Notes: a model not told the origin generated them from the sequence alone. Positions 9,196 through 18,215 are shown, counted from the first letter of the stretch. The stretch is 64,000 nucleotides of DNA from Microbacterium sp. BR1 (GCF_002812725.1 NZ_NMUN01000010.1:372001-436000); one strand, 5' to 3'. Numbers and translations are program-made.

Positions 9196-9818
9196 GGCAG
9201 GAGAGCTGCCGTCCGCTCGCCCAGACCCAGCGTTCGCGCCGTCTCGAGATGCGCGGCCGTGTCGACGTCTCTCCGCAACGTCGAGCCGCGCGCGACGTTC
9301 AGCACCCGGCACCCGGCCGCCGCGTGACGATCGAGGGAGCCGACGCCGAAAGAGGTGACGAGATCGATTCCGCCCCGCGCCGTGACGAGTGTCGAGCCCG
9401 TACCCTCGGCATCCGGTACGACCGCTCGGTCGTGCGCTTCGGCGAGCGTGAGTGCCCGATCGAGGTCCTGCGGGCGCAAGGCCGGCAGGTCGCCGAGCAG
9501 CGCCGCGCGGGCTACGGCTCGATCAAGGGTGCGCGCGCCGTACGCGATCGCACCGTCCACACCACGCGGGCCATCCTCGCGGAGGACACTGATGCCCGAG
9601 ATGCCCCCCAGTTCCTCCGAGAGGTGCGGGTCGTCGGTTACGACGATGACCTCGCGGACGTTACGCGCGGCGTAGGCGGCATGTACGGTGTCGAGGGCGA
9701 CTGCTGCCGCCAGGCCATGCCGCCCGGCGGCATCGGGGCCGAGCCGGGACTTACCGAGAGCCGTGGGCTTGACCGGGATGATCACGGTCCAGCCCACGCC
9801 GCGAAACCGGGGCTTCAC
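9144..9818 (-). CDS. cofC: Phosphoenolpyruvate/2-phospho-L-lactate guanylyltransferase
   Basis: This 224-residue nucleotidyltransferase (CofC/FbiD) activates phosphoenolpyruvate or 2-phospholactate with GTP for CofD. It opens with WTVIIPVKPTALGKSRL, the N-terminal nucleotide-binding loop, followed by EVIVVTDDP, ALLGDLPALRPQDLD and STLVTARGG. The GTG start overlaps the stop of fgd (GTGA). The last ~15 residues are Ser/Ala-rich and are encoded opposite the end of cofD. As the final gene of the fbiC-monooxygenase-fgd-cofC operon it should be co-expressed with FO synthesis. Confidence 0.9.
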   Translation of the reverse strand: MKPRFRGVGWTVIIPVKPTALGKSRLGPDAAGRHGLAAAVALDTVHAAYAARNVREVIVVTDDPHLSEELGGISGISVLREDGPRGVDGAIAYGARTLDRAVARAALLGDLPALRPQDLDRALTLAEAHDRAVVPDAEGTGSTLVTARGGIDLVTSFGVGSLDRHAAAGCRVLNVARGSTLRRDVDTAAHLETARTLGLGERTAALLPQSPETSVASASASAAS

Positions 9819-10828
9819 TCGCCGACTCTCGCCCGCAGTCGTGGGAGGATCTCGGTTCCGTAGCGACGGAGGAAGCCTTCTTGGTCGTGCCCCGGGTCGT
9901 GGAAGACCAGGTGCCGGAACCCGAGGTCGAGGTAGCGTTCAATCGCGGCGACGTGCTCGTCGGGATCGTCCGAGACGATGAAGCGTGACGCGGCGCGCTC
10001 GATCGGCAGGCTCGCGGCGAGGCGCTGCATCTCGATAGGGTCATCGACCCCCATCTTCTCTTCGGGCGAGAGTGCGAGAGGGGCCCAGAAGCGCGTGTTC
10101 TCGAGCGCCACCGAACGATCCGGGTTGAATGACACCTTGACTTCGATCAGGGTGTCGATGTCGTCGCGGGAGCGACCCGCCTTGGCCAGGCCGTCTTCGA
10201 GCGCGGGCAGCAGCGTCTCCGAGTAAAGCTCGGGTGCCTTTCCGCTCGTCGTGATGTATCCGTCGGCGATTCGTCCCGCGAGCCTGGTGGCCGCCGGCCC
10301 CGACGCACCGACGTATATCGGCACCGGACGTTCGGGCCGATCGTAGATGGTGGCATTCGACGTGGAATAGAAGCTTCCGTCGAAGCTCACGCGGTCCTCG
10401 GTCCACAGCCTCTGCATCAGGGTGATCGCTTCCTTCATCCGCTGGAAGCGCTCCGGTGCCTCCGGCCATTCGAAGCCCAGAGTCACCTCGTTGAGCGCTT
10501 CGCCCGTGCCGATGCCGAGCACGATCCGATCCGGATACAGGCAGCCGAGCGTCGCGAACGCCTGCGCCACGACCCCGGGGTGGTAGCGGAACGTCGGGGT
10601 GAGGACCGAGGTTCCCATCACGATGCGGGACGTGCGCGACCCGAGAGCCCCGAGCCACGGAATCGCCGCCGGGGCGTGTCCGCCGTCGTGCATCCAGGGC
10701 TGCAGGTGGTCGGAGACGAAAACGGAGTCGAATCCCACCTCTTCGGCGAGCACGCCGAATTCGAGCAGCTCCCGGGGGGCGAACTGCTCGGCGGATGCTT
10801 TGTACCCGAATCGAATCGGAATGGTCAT
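9815..10828 (-). CDS. fgd: F420-dependent glucose-6-phosphate dehydrogenase
   Basis: This 337-residue luciferase-fold enzyme oxidises glucose-6-phosphate to 6-phosphogluconolactone with F420. Start ATG at 10828 gives MTIPIRFGYKASAEQF, the family's N-terminus. The longer open frame upstream lies over the monooxygenase gene. Predicted active-site residues correspond to the characterised mycobacterial enzyme: His41 (VSDHLQPW), Glu110 (GTGEALNE), and phosphate-binding Lys197 (TSGKAPELY), Lys258 (EEKMG) and Arg282 (ASRFIV). The ATG overlaps the monooxygenase stop. In this operon it would keep F420 reduced for other enzymes. Confidence 0.93.
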   Translation of the reverse strand: MTIPIRFGYKASAEQFAPRELLEFGVLAEEVGFDSVFVSDHLQPWMHDGGHAPAAIPWLGALGSRTSRIVMGTSVLTPTFRYHPGVVAQAFATLGCLYPDRIVLGIGTGEALNEVTLGFEWPEAPERFQRMKEAITLMQRLWTEDRVSFDGSFYSTSNATIYDRPERPVPIYVGASGPAATRLAGRIADGYITTSGKAPELYSETLLPALEDGLAKAGRSRDDIDTLIEVKVSFNPDRSVALENTRFWAPLALSPEEKMGVDDPIEMQRLAASLPIERAASRFIVSDDPDEHVAAIERYLDLGFRHLVFHDPGHDQEGFLRRYGTEILPRLRARVGE

Positions 10829-12300
10829 GATCGTCCTTCCAGAAGTCCCACGGATGCGGGTTCGAAGTCGCCCGGTCCGATGCGGGCCAGGCGGTCGTGG
10901 AATGCCTGGACCGAGCCCGGCCAGAGCAGTGTGAGTCGACCGCTGCGTTCGTCGACGTACCAATTGCGACATCCCTCGGCGAGCCACGACGTCCCGACGC
11001 TGCGTTCGACGATCTCGCGTGTGTAGGCTCGCTCGGCCTCCGCTCGCACGCGCCGGGGGTGTCCTCCGCGTTCGGCGAGTGATCGCACGACGAAGGCCGC
11101 CTGTGCCTCAGCCATCAGCACAGCGGAGTTGTGACCGAGCGACGCGTTCGGACCATTCAGGACGTACAGATCGGGGAATCCTGCGACCACGGTCGATCCG
11201 AGTGACGTCATGCCATCGCTCCAGTGCTCGGCCAACGTCTGGCCAGCCTCACCCTCGACGAGGTCGGCGTAGGGCTGCTGAGTCGTCTCGAAGCCCGTGG
11301 CGAGCACCAGCGCGTCCACCTCATAGGCGTTGCCGTCGTCCGAGACGAGCGTGCGCCCCTCGACCGCTACGAGCGCGGACGGTTCGAGCGTGACCTCGCC
11401 GGCGTCGAGAGCCGGGTAGAAGTCGTCCGAGAGGAGAACGCGTTTGCATCCGAACGGGTATCGGGGGGTCAGTGCATCGCGGAGCGCGGCGTCACGGACT
11501 TGGGCCGCGAGGTGGGCGCGCGCGGCTTCGTGCGCGACAGCCGCGGCTCGTCGATCCCCCGATCGCGAGGCGAGGCGGGACTCTCCTTCGCGGTAGAGAT
11601 CCGCGCGAAGGTCGGCCAACGCCCACGGGTCCGACGCCAAGCGGCGCTGCTGCTCCGTCGTGTAGATCTCGCCACCGCGCGGCAGGATCCATGCGGGAGT
11701 GCGCTGGAACAGCGTGACGGACGCACCCCGGCGGACGAGCTCGGGCACGAGCTGCACGGCGCTGGCCCCCGTGCCGACGACGGCGAAGCGCCGACCCGCG
11801 ACGGCAACCGAGTGGTCCCAGCGCGCCGTATGCATGACCGGTCCCGGGAAGGACTCGATGCCCGACACGTCGGGCAGCCGCGGCTGAGTCAGGCGCCCGC
11901 AGGCCAGCACGAGCGACTGGGCCGTGATGGTCTGTGCCCCGGTGCGCCCCGTGTCGAGATGCCAGGCGTTTTCGCTCCAACGTGCTCGGCGGAGCGGGCT
12001 GTCGAAAACGGCCCGTGCAGTGATGCCCTGTTCTGCTGCGACGTCACGCAGATATTCCTGGATCTCGGACCCCGTCGCATACGTCTGTGACCAGTCGGGG
12101 CGGGGATGATCGGCGAAGCCGTACAGGTGGGCCGGCACGTCGCAACCGATTCCGGGGTAGGTGTTCTCACGCCACGTGCCCCCCACATCGCCCGCTCGCT
12201 CGAGCAGGATGAAGGATTCGCGGTTGGCCTTCTGCAGGGCGAGCGCCATGCCGATTCCGGCGAACCCGGCGCCGATGATGGCGACGTCGACATCGGTCAT
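10825..12300 (-). CDS. Baeyer-Villiger-type flavin monooxygenase
   Basis: This 491-residue protein has two Rossmann motifs, GAGFAG at 10-15 for FAD and VVGTGAS at ~174-180 for NADPH. Between them lies the Baeyer-Villiger fingerprint FPGPVMHTARW at 151-161 (FxGxxxHxxxW). This fits the cyclohexanone/steroid-type monooxygenase group; the substrate cannot be told. It sits between fbiC and fgd with ATGA overlaps on both sides, which is unusual company for a flavin monooxygenase and suggests a shared regulon with F420 rather than F420 use, since the NADPH motif is intact. Confidence 0.85.
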   Translation of the reverse strand: MTDVDVAIIGAGFAGIGMALALQKANRESFILLERAGDVGGTWRENTYPGIGCDVPAHLYGFADHPRPDWSQTYATGSEIQEYLRDVAAEQGITARAVFDSPLRRARWSENAWHLDTGRTGAQTITAQSLVLACGRLTQPRLPDVSGIESFPGPVMHTARWDHSVAVAGRRFAVVGTGASAVQLVPELVRRGASVTLFQRTPAWILPRGGEIYTTEQQRRLASDPWALADLRADLYREGESRLASRSGDRRAAAVAHEAARAHLAAQVRDAALRDALTPRYPFGCKRVLLSDDFYPALDAGEVTLEPSALVAVEGRTLVSDDGNAYEVDALVLATGFETTQQPYADLVEGEAGQTLAEHWSDGMTSLGSTVVAGFPDLYVLNGPNASLGHNSAVLMAEAQAAFVVRSLAERGGHPRRVRAEAERAYTREIVERSVGTSWLAEGCRNWYVDERSGRLTLLWPGSVQAFHDRLARIGPGDFEPASVGLLEGRS

Positions 12301-14588
12301 GCGTCGCCCCCGAGCGCTCCGCGGTAGTCGGTCGTACGTATCCGGAGCGGGCGGAACAACCCACGGGTGATCTGCTTCGCGCGCGCGATGGTCATCTGCT
12401 GCCCGTGCTCCGCCCCGGAACGGGGCAGCACGCGGCCATCGAGCAGGGTGCCGCCCAGATCGTCGGCGCCCGAACGGAGCAGGGCCTGCACCGTCTCATC
12501 GCCCACTCGCGTCCAGGGCACCTGGATGTGCGGGATTGAGGCGGACAGCATCAGGCGAGCGACCGCGAACACGGCGCGGTGCTCGTCGAGGGCCGCGCGT
12601 CCTGGCACGAGGGGGACACCGTGGCCAGGCAGCGGTATCGGCACGAATTCGGTGAAGCCGCCGGTGTCGGTCTGGACCGCGATGAGACGCCGCAGGTGCG
12701 CGATCCGTTCGCTCGCGGTCTCCACATGCCCATAGAACATCACGGAGGTCGAGCGCAACCCCGAGCGGTGGGCGGCGCTGATCACCTCGACCCAGCGTTC
12801 GATATCCAGGTCGTCGGGCGCGATTCGACGACGCACTCGTTCGCTCAGGATCTTCACTCCGGTGCCGGGAACTGTCCCGACTCCCGCGTCGCGCACCGCT
12901 TCACAGGCCGTTTCGAGCGTGAGTCCGGCGCGGCGCGCGAAGTCGTCGACGTCTGCCGGACGGAAAGCGTGCAGATGGATGTCGGGGGCCGCGGTCCTGA
13001 TCGTACGGGCGATGTCGAGGTAGGCCTCGGGTGCCTCGTACGGGCCGACTTTGCCCTGGACGCAGATCTCGCTCGCCCCGAGCTCGCTCGCGTCGTGGGC
13101 GATCATGGCGAGCGCCGCGGCGTCGTAGGTGTCGGGCTCCTCTGCGAGAGCGGCGCGGAAGAGGCTCGATGAGACGTTTCGGTTGACGACGATGCTGACC
13201 GCTTCGCCCACCGTGAACTGGCGGAGCTGATCGGCCGTCTCGGCCAGTTCTTCGAGGGCCGGACCGTCCGATTCGAGGAGCCCGACCCACTCCTGGTCAT
13301 CGAGTGACGCGGGGTCGCTCGCTGCGCGTTCGATCAGTCGTCGGATCGGGCGCCTGCCCGCGTGCGCCCGCGACGGCGCCTCGGCTTTCGCGCGCTCGTC
13401 GAGAGTATCGCCGTCCGTGACCGCGAGCCCGTCGTCGCCGGCGAGCGCGCGTGTCGCGGGAACGACCTCGTCGTCGAGCCAGGTGGTGGCGGCTCGCAGG
13501 TACTCGGGGTGCACGGTGAGACGCTCGCGGAGTCGATAGCCGAGGGCGGTCGTGCGGTCCGAGAGGTCGTCGACCTGGGGCCAGGGTCGCTCGGGGTTGA
13601 CGTGATCGGCCGTCAGGGGCGAGACTCCACCCCAATCGTCTGCCCCCGCACGTACCAGCAGGTCGAACTCGTCGGGGTCCGAGAGGTTCGGGGGTACCTG
13701 GATTCGGGCGTCTGGCCCGAGCACCATCCGGGCGACCGCGACCGTGGCGACGTAATCGAGCAGGTCTGCGTCCGGGGCGTCCTGCATGGCGGTGCGCGGC
13801 TTGGCGCGGAAGTTCTGCACGATCACTTCTTGGATGTGGCCGTGTCGCTCGTGCGCTTCGCGGATCGCGATGAGGGATTCGGCGCGGTCGCGCAGGGTCT
13901 CGCCGATTCCCACGAGGATGCCGGTGGTGAAAGGCACACGTGCCACCCCGGCGTCCTCGATCACGCGCAGCCGGACGTCTGGGTCCTTGTCGGGTGACCC
14001 GTAGTGCACCATGCCGGGCTCCTCGAAGAGGCGGCGCGAGGTGGTCTCGAGCATCATCCCCATCGATGGTGCGGTCGGCCGCAACGCGCGCAGCTCATCG
14101 AGGGTCAGGACCCCCGGGTTGAGATGGGGCAGCAGGCCTGTCTCATCGCGCACGAGGCGCGCCATCGCGGCCACGTAGTCCAGCGTCGATGTGTAGCCGT
14201 TCTCGTCGAGCCATGTGCGCGCGGCGGGCCAGCGCGCCTCGGGTCGGTCGCCCAGCGTGAAGAGGGCCTCCTTGCAGCCGAGCGCCGCACCACGCCGCGC
14301 GACCGTCAGCACCTGCTCCGCCGACATGAAGAGCGGCTTGTGGGCGCGGGCCAGCTGGGTCGGCGTGTCGACGAACACGCAGTAATGGCAGCGATCCCTG
14401 CAGAGTGTCGTCAGGGGGATGAAGACTTTGCGGGAGTAGGTGATGATTCCGGGTCGGCCCGCTCGCCGAAGGCCCTCGTCCCGGCATGCCGTCGCGGCGT
14501 CGAGAAGCACGTCGAGCTCGGTGCCACGCGCCGCGAGCAGGCTCTCGGCGCCGTGACGATCGAGGCGCTGAGCCGTGCGGTGCTCCAT
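12297..14588 (-). CDS. fbiC: FO synthase CofG-CofH fusion with degenerate CofH half
   Basis: This 763-residue protein should make the deazaflavin FO from tyrosine and a pyrimidine dione using two radical-SAM halves. The CofG half is normal: FIPLTTLCRDRCHYC carries Cys63, Cys67 and Cys70. The C-terminal half keeps many CofH landmarks (MFYGHVET, GGFTEFVPIPLPGHG, GADDLGGTLLDG). But where CofH should have CxxxCxxC after VVNRN, it reads NVSSSLFRAALAEE (471-484), about 11 residues shorter and without any cysteine. Other frames there have none either. Usual fusions are nearer 850 residues. ATG at 14588 is preceded by CAAGAT-N6, a leaderless-type start. Confidence 0.88.
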   Translation of the reverse strand: MEHRTAQRLDRHGAESLLAARGTELDVLLDAATACRDEGLRRAGRPGIITYSRKVFIPLTTLCRDRCHYCVFVDTPTQLARAHKPLFMSAEQVLTVARRGAALGCKEALFTLGDRPEARWPAARTWLDENGYTSTLDYVAAMARLVRDETGLLPHLNPGVLTLDELRALRPTAPSMGMMLETTSRRLFEEPGMVHYGSPDKDPDVRLRVIEDAGVARVPFTTGILVGIGETLRDRAESLIAIREAHERHGHIQEVIVQNFRAKPRTAMQDAPDADLLDYVATVAVARMVLGPDARIQVPPNLSDPDEFDLLVRAGADDWGGVSPLTADHVNPERPWPQVDDLSDRTTALGYRLRERLTVHPEYLRAATTWLDDEVVPATRALAGDDGLAVTDGDTLDERAKAEAPSRAHAGRRPIRRLIERAASDPASLDDQEWVGLLESDGPALEELAETADQLRQFTVGEAVSIVVNRNVSSSLFRAALAEEPDTYDAAALAMIAHDASELGASEICVQGKVGPYEAPEAYLDIARTIRTAAPDIHLHAFRPADVDDFARRAGLTLETACEAVRDAGVGTVPGTGVKILSERVRRRIAPDDLDIERWVEVISAAHRSGLRSTSVMFYGHVETASERIAHLRRLIAVQTDTGGFTEFVPIPLPGHGVPLVPGRAALDEHRAVFAVARLMLSASIPHIQVPWTRVGDETVQALLRSGADDLGGTLLDGRVLPRSGAEHGQQMTIARAKQITRGLFRPLRIRTTDYRGALGGDA

Positions 14589-14689
14589 TCGACCATCTTG
14601 GCATCTCGGGATCGGGCCCGTCGTGGTCCAGCGGTCCGTCGCGATGAGTCACACCCTCTCGACCTCGCCAGCCTGCAGTGGGCGGGCAT

Positions 14690-15445
14690 TCATGGGCGGG
14701 AGGCGAAGCCCGCGGCGAAGCCATCTGCGTAGGCTTCTTCGCTCCCCCTGGAGAACATGTCCTTCTCGGGGACGCGCACGATCGAGCGGGCGCCGGGCAG
14801 GTCGAGCGGCCCGACGAGATCCCCTCGGCCGCGGACGACGGCGACGGGATTGCCCGTGGCCTTGCCTTTGACGAGATCTGCGGCGCTCGCCATCTCGTCG
14901 GCGACGCAGGGCAGGGTCACCGTGAGCGGACGACCCTGCGCATCGGTGTGGCCGCGGAGGTCTTCGAAGACGCGCACGCCCGCGGCCCCGATCGCGCTGT
15001 CCGTCTGTCCCTCTCTCCACGCGCGCCCGAGGGTATCCGAGACGAGCACTCCGATGCTGACACCCAAGAGCGCACGCAATCCCTCCGCGAGTCTCCGAGC
15101 CGAGGCATCGGGATCTTCGGGGAGCAGCAGCACGGTGCCCTCTGGGGTGTTGCTGGCATCGACCCCCGCCGCCGCCGAGACGATACCGAGGCGGTTCTCG
15201 ACGATGCGCGTCGTGTGTTCGCCATGTGTCCGCGCGGCGACCACGCGAACCGTCTCGTCGGTGATCGCCTGCTCTCGATCCTGCGCAGGGACGAAGCGGC
15301 CCTCGGCTTTCGACACGATCTTCGACGTGACCACGAGGATGTCGCCATCCTGAAGCGAGCCGGCGGCGGTATCCGCGATCACGGAGACCAGATCCGTACC
15401 CGCGGTGATCTCGGGGATGCCGGTGAGGGCCCAGATCTGAAGCAC
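14690..15445 (-). CDS. cofE: F420-0:L-glutamate ligase (single-domain CofE)
   Basis: This 251-residue enzyme adds glutamates to F420-0 using GTP. Motifs seen are [62 protein letters not shown] and [15 protein letters not shown]. It lacks the C-terminal nitroreductase-like domain that is fused in mycobacterial FbiB, so reduction of dehydro-F420-0, if it occurs, needs another protein. It has its own leaderless promoter and lies 101 bases upstream of fbiC in the same direction. GTG start at 15445. Confidence 0.92.
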   Translation of the reverse strand: MLQIWALTGIPEITAGTDLVSVIADTAAGSLQDGDILVVTSKIVSKAEGRFVPAQDREQAITDETVRVVAARTHGEHTTRIVENRLGIVSAAAGVDASNTPEGTVLLLPEDPDASARRLAEGLRALLGVSIGVLVSDTLGRAWREGQTDSAIGAAGVRVFEDLRGHTDAQGRPLTVTLPCVADEMASAADLVKGKATGNPVAVVRGRGDLVGPLDLPGARSIVRVPEKDMFSRGSEEAYADGFAAGFASRP

Positions 15446-15451
15446 GATTCG

Positions 15452-15457
15452 ACTCTA
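15452..15457 (-). promoter_or_regulatory. Leaderless -10 element of cofE
   Basis: On the minus strand TAGAGT is followed by CGAATC and the GTG start of cofE. This is an exact TANNNT-N6-start arrangement. Confidence 0.6.
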
Positions 15458-15540
15458 CGCCGCGGCGCCCCGCTGCGGGCACGGGGTCGATCGTTGCCGC
15501 ACTGTGAGCAAAGCGTTTCTCGACCGCGCACGCCCGCTGG

Positions 15541-15546
15541 CAGACT
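15541..15546 (+). promoter_or_regulatory. Leaderless -10 element of the gene at 15553
   Basis: CAGACT is followed by AGGGGA and ATG at 15553. It lies ~95 bases from, and divergent to, the cofE promoter. Confidence 0.45.
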
Positions 15547-15552
15547 AGGGGA

Positions 15553-15942
15553 ATGGTGACCCTGCTTCTCGACTCGGAACGTCTCGAGGTCGTGCTGTCA
15601 CCGATCGAGCGGGCGCTCGCATTCCGGCGCGGGAATATCCAGGTGCAGCGCGAGCAGATCGCGAAGGTCATGCTCACGGACGATGCGTGGATCTGGCTCC
15701 GCGGGGTTCCGAGCCCCGCGACGACCGTGCCGAGCGTGATGGCCATCGGAACGTGGAAGTCCGGGACCGGCCTCGACTTCGCCGTCATCCGCGGCCGTCG
15801 GCCGAGCGTCGTCATCGACCTCGAGGGTCACGAGGACTACGAACGGCTGCTCGTCACGACGCGCCACGGCCTCGAGCTCGTTCGCGCCCTGCGCCTCGAC
15901 GGGCAGACGGACGACGCGGCGTCGGCTGACGCCGCATCCTGA
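15553..15942 (+). CDS. Hypothetical protein, PH-like fold suspected
   Basis: This 129-residue soluble protein was not recognised with certainty. The pattern of beta strands (VTLLLDSERLEVVLS, ERALAFRRGNIQVQREQIAKVML, DFAVIRGRRPSVVIDL, YERLLVTT) and one final helix resembles bacterial PH-domain proteins. This is inference from the residue pattern only. It is divergent from cofE and converges on the ABC permease gene with a 24-base gap. The tail is Asp/Ala-rich. No signal peptide or membrane segment is visible. Confidence 0.7.
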   Translation: MVTLLLDSERLEVVLSPIERALAFRRGNIQVQREQIAKVMLTDDAWIWLRGVPSPATTVPSVMAIGTWKSGTGLDFAVIRGRRPSVVIDLEGHEDYERLLVTTRHGLELVRALRLDGQTDDAASADAAS

Positions 15943-15966
15943 CCGTCGCCCGCCCGTCCGGACGGA

Positions 15967-16788
15967 TCAGGTGACGTCGCGGGTCCAGCTGGCGATGTGC
16001 CCGATCAGCAGCAGGACCAGGGCGTACGCCAGCAGGACGAGTCCCCCATGCCACCACTCGAGGCTGTTCCCGCCTCCCGCGCCCATCATGTTGTAGATGC
16101 TCGCGCCGATCAGAGCATCGCTCGCCGCGCCGGGCAGGAATCGCGTGACCTCGGAGATCCAATCCACAAGACTGCCCGCGACCCGGAGCAGCGGCTCCAC
16201 GAACTGGGTGAAGGCCAGGACGAGCACGATCGCCACGACCTGGTTGCGCACGAGCGTGCCGACGCCGATACCGATCAGCGTCCACAGCATCAGGGCGAGG
16301 AGGGACCGCCCGAACAGCGCCCAGGTGTCGCTCGAGCCGAGGGCGGTGTCCAGTCCGAGGCCCGCGAGCAGACCCGCGGCGGGTGCTACGGCCGACACGA
16401 CGGCGAGGGCGCCGTACATCGCGCCGATCAGGATGCCCGCGACGAGCTTCGCCCACAGCACGGTGCCGCGCTTGGGCGTCGCCAGGAAGGTGGGGGTGAG
16501 GGTCTGGTGGCGGAACTCGCTGGTCACCATCAGGGTGCCGATGAGCAGCGGGAAGACGTAGCCGACCGAGCCGCCGATGCTGTACAGCACCGAGGCGAGA
16601 CCGTCGGCGGGGATGGGTGGCGTGCCCGCGCTGGTCGGCAGGTCGCCGGATGCCGAAGCGCCGAAAACGAAAGCGAGGCCGGCGGCCGTGCTGCCCACGT
16701 ACACGACGAGGACGATGGCGAGGATCCACCAGGCGGTCGTCGAGAACACCTTGGTGGTCTCGGACCGGGTTGCGGCGACAAGGCTCAC
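15967..16788 (-). CDS. ABC-2 type transporter permease
   Basis: This 273-residue integral membrane protein has about six hydrophobic helices. It begins with the amphipathic RSETTKVFSTTAWW, typical of ABC-2 permeases that pair with a separate ATPase. VTSEFRHQTLTPTFLATPKR is the conserved cytoplasmic loop of this subgroup. The ATG overlaps the stop of the ATPase gene (ATGA), so the two are one transporter. The exported substrate is unknown. Similar pairs are often annotated as multidrug or lantibiotic exporters. Confidence 0.85.
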   Translation of the reverse strand: MSLVAATRSETTKVFSTTAWWILAIVLVVYVGSTAAGLAFVFGASASGDLPTSAGTPPIPADGLASVLYSIGGSVGYVFPLLIGTLMVTSEFRHQTLTPTFLATPKRGTVLWAKLVAGILIGAMYGALAVVSAVAPAAGLLAGLGLDTALGSSDTWALFGRSLLALMLWTLIGIGVGTLVRNQVVAIVLVLAFTQFVEPLLRVAGSLVDWISEVTRFLPGAASDALIGASIYNMMGAGGGNSLEWWHGGLVLLAYALVLLLIGHIASWTRDVT

Positions 16789-18119
16789 GATCGCTCCTCG
16801 CTGTCGTCGTCTTCCCGGGGACGTTCGTGAGCATCGTCGCCGATGCTCTCTTCTCCGACGTCGTCCGCACGGGGCACGACCTCGATGATGCCCGTCGCGG
16901 CGACCGCGAACGACGAGACGGGTGCGTAGGTCGGGCGCGGTTCTTCGGCTTCGTCGTCCGCGTCGATGTCGATGTCGACGTCGACGGGGGAGATCCCGTC
17001 ACCGGTCCGGGAAGTCGGGTCGGCGGCGGCGGATCCTTCCGCCGCCGGGTCGGCCGTGACGGCGGGGGATTCCTCGGACACTGGTTCCTCGGTAGCCGCT
17101 GGTTCCCCGGCCCCGGGTGCTTCCTCGCCGGTGCCTTCCGTCGAATCCTCCGCCACGACCGATGCTGCGGCCGGAGCGGGGACCAACGGTGCGGACGTGA
17201 GGGATGCCGCGGCGGTCGGGTGCACGCGGGACCCGTTGACCAGCTCGAGGAAGACCTCTTCCAGCGAGGGGCCTCGCTTCTGAAGCCCCGAGAGGACGAC
17301 GCCCGCCGCGAGAGCGATGGCACCGATGTCGGCGGGGTCGGCGCCGCGCACCGAGACCCCGGTGCGCAGGTTCTCGTAGGTGACGCCGGCCGCCGTGAGC
17401 GCTGCGGCGAGACCCTGTCGGTCGGGAGAATCAACGACCACGGCCTGTTCGGCGGGTTCGGCGAGATCCTCGACCGACCCCTCGAAGACGAGCGATCCGT
17501 GAGAGATGATCAACAGGCGGTCGGCCGTCTGCTGCACCTCGGTGAGCAGGTGGGACGACACCAGGACGGTGCGTCCCTGGCGGGCGAGTTCGCGCAGCAG
17601 CCCGCGCATCCAGATGATGCCCTCGGGATCCAGCCCGTTCGTCGGCTCGTCGAGCACGAGCACGCCGGGGTCGCCGAGCAGGGCGAAGGCGAGCCCCAGG
17701 CGTTGACGCATACCGAGCGAGTAGCCGCCGACGCGCCGGCCCGCGACATCCGCCAGCCCCACGGTGGTGAGTACCTGGTCGACACGCGAGCGCGGCAGGC
17801 GCGCGGCCTGCGCGTAGACCTTCAGGTGGTTGGCGGCCGATCGACCGGGGTGGAAGCTCGCGGCCTCGAGCGCGGCCCCGACCGAGCGCAGGGGAGACGC
17901 GAGATCCGCGTACGAGGTGCCGCCGATCGTCGCCCGACCGCTGGTCGCGCGAACGAGCCCGAGCAGGATGCGCAGGGTCGTGGTCTTTCCGGCACCGTTC
18001 GGACCGAGGAATCCCGTGACGACCCCCGGTTCGACGCGCGCCGAAAAGTCCTGAACGGCCGCGACCGCACCGAATAGTTTGTTGACTCCGGTGAACTCCA
18101 GAACCTCGCCTTGGGGCAT
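16785..18119 (-). CDS. ABC transporter ATPase with long acidic C-terminal tail
   Basis: This 444-residue protein has an ordinary ABC-2-type nucleotide-binding domain: Walker A GPNGAGKTTT (~39-48), signature YSLGMRQRL, Walker B LVLDEPTNGLDP and switch SSHLL. The domain ends near residue 305 after PSLEEVFLELV. The next ~140 residues are an Ala/Pro/Glu/Asp-rich, probably disordered tail with runs such as VDIDIDADDEAEEP. This tail is absent from usual members of about 300 residues. A GAGAGG ribosome-binding site precedes the ATG by six bases. The gene overlaps the permease. Confidence 0.87.
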   Translation of the reverse strand: MPQGEVLEFTGVNKLFGAVAAVQDFSARVEPGVVTGFLGPNGAGKTTTLRILLGLVRATSGRATIGGTSYADLASPLRSVGAALEAASFHPGRSAANHLKVYAQAARLPRSRVDQVLTTVGLADVAGRRVGGYSLGMRQRLGLAFALLGDPGVLVLDEPTNGLDPEGIIWMRGLLRELARQGRTVLVSSHLLTEVQQTADRLLIISHGSLVFEGSVEDLAEPAEQAVVVDSPDRQGLAAALTAAGVTYENLRTGVSVRGADPADIGAIALAAGVVLSGLQKRGPSLEEVFLELVNGSRVHPTAAASLTSAPLVPAPAAASVVAEDSTEGTGEEAPGAGEPAATEEPVSEESPAVTADPAAEGSAAADPTSRTGDGISPVDVDIDIDADDEAEEPRPTYAPVSSFAVAATGIIEVVPRADDVGEESIGDDAHERPREDDDSEERS

Positions 18120-18203
18120 GCCGTACCTCTCTCTCGGACGCCGTACCCCTCATCTTGACCGATTTTGGGGCGTGAGAGCGGACCCACGCAGGGGAACCGG
18201 CGG

Positions 18204-18209
18204 TACGGT
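18204..18209 (+). promoter_or_regulatory. Leaderless -10 element of the hydrolase at 18216
   Basis: TACGGT, six bases, then ATG at 18216. The start site of transcription and translation should coincide. Confidence 0.6.
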
Positions 18210-18215
18210 CGGGAC

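Noticed and set aside
13140..13200. Simple frameshift hiding the CofH cysteines of fbiC
   Set aside because: The minus-strand frames around VVNRNVSSSLFRAAL show no CxxxCxxC, and the same frame continues smoothly into conserved CofH sequence.
15954..15965. CCGTCCGGACGG palindrome between convergent genes
   Set aside because: 12-bp GC palindromes arise often by chance at this composition, and there is no loop for a terminator.
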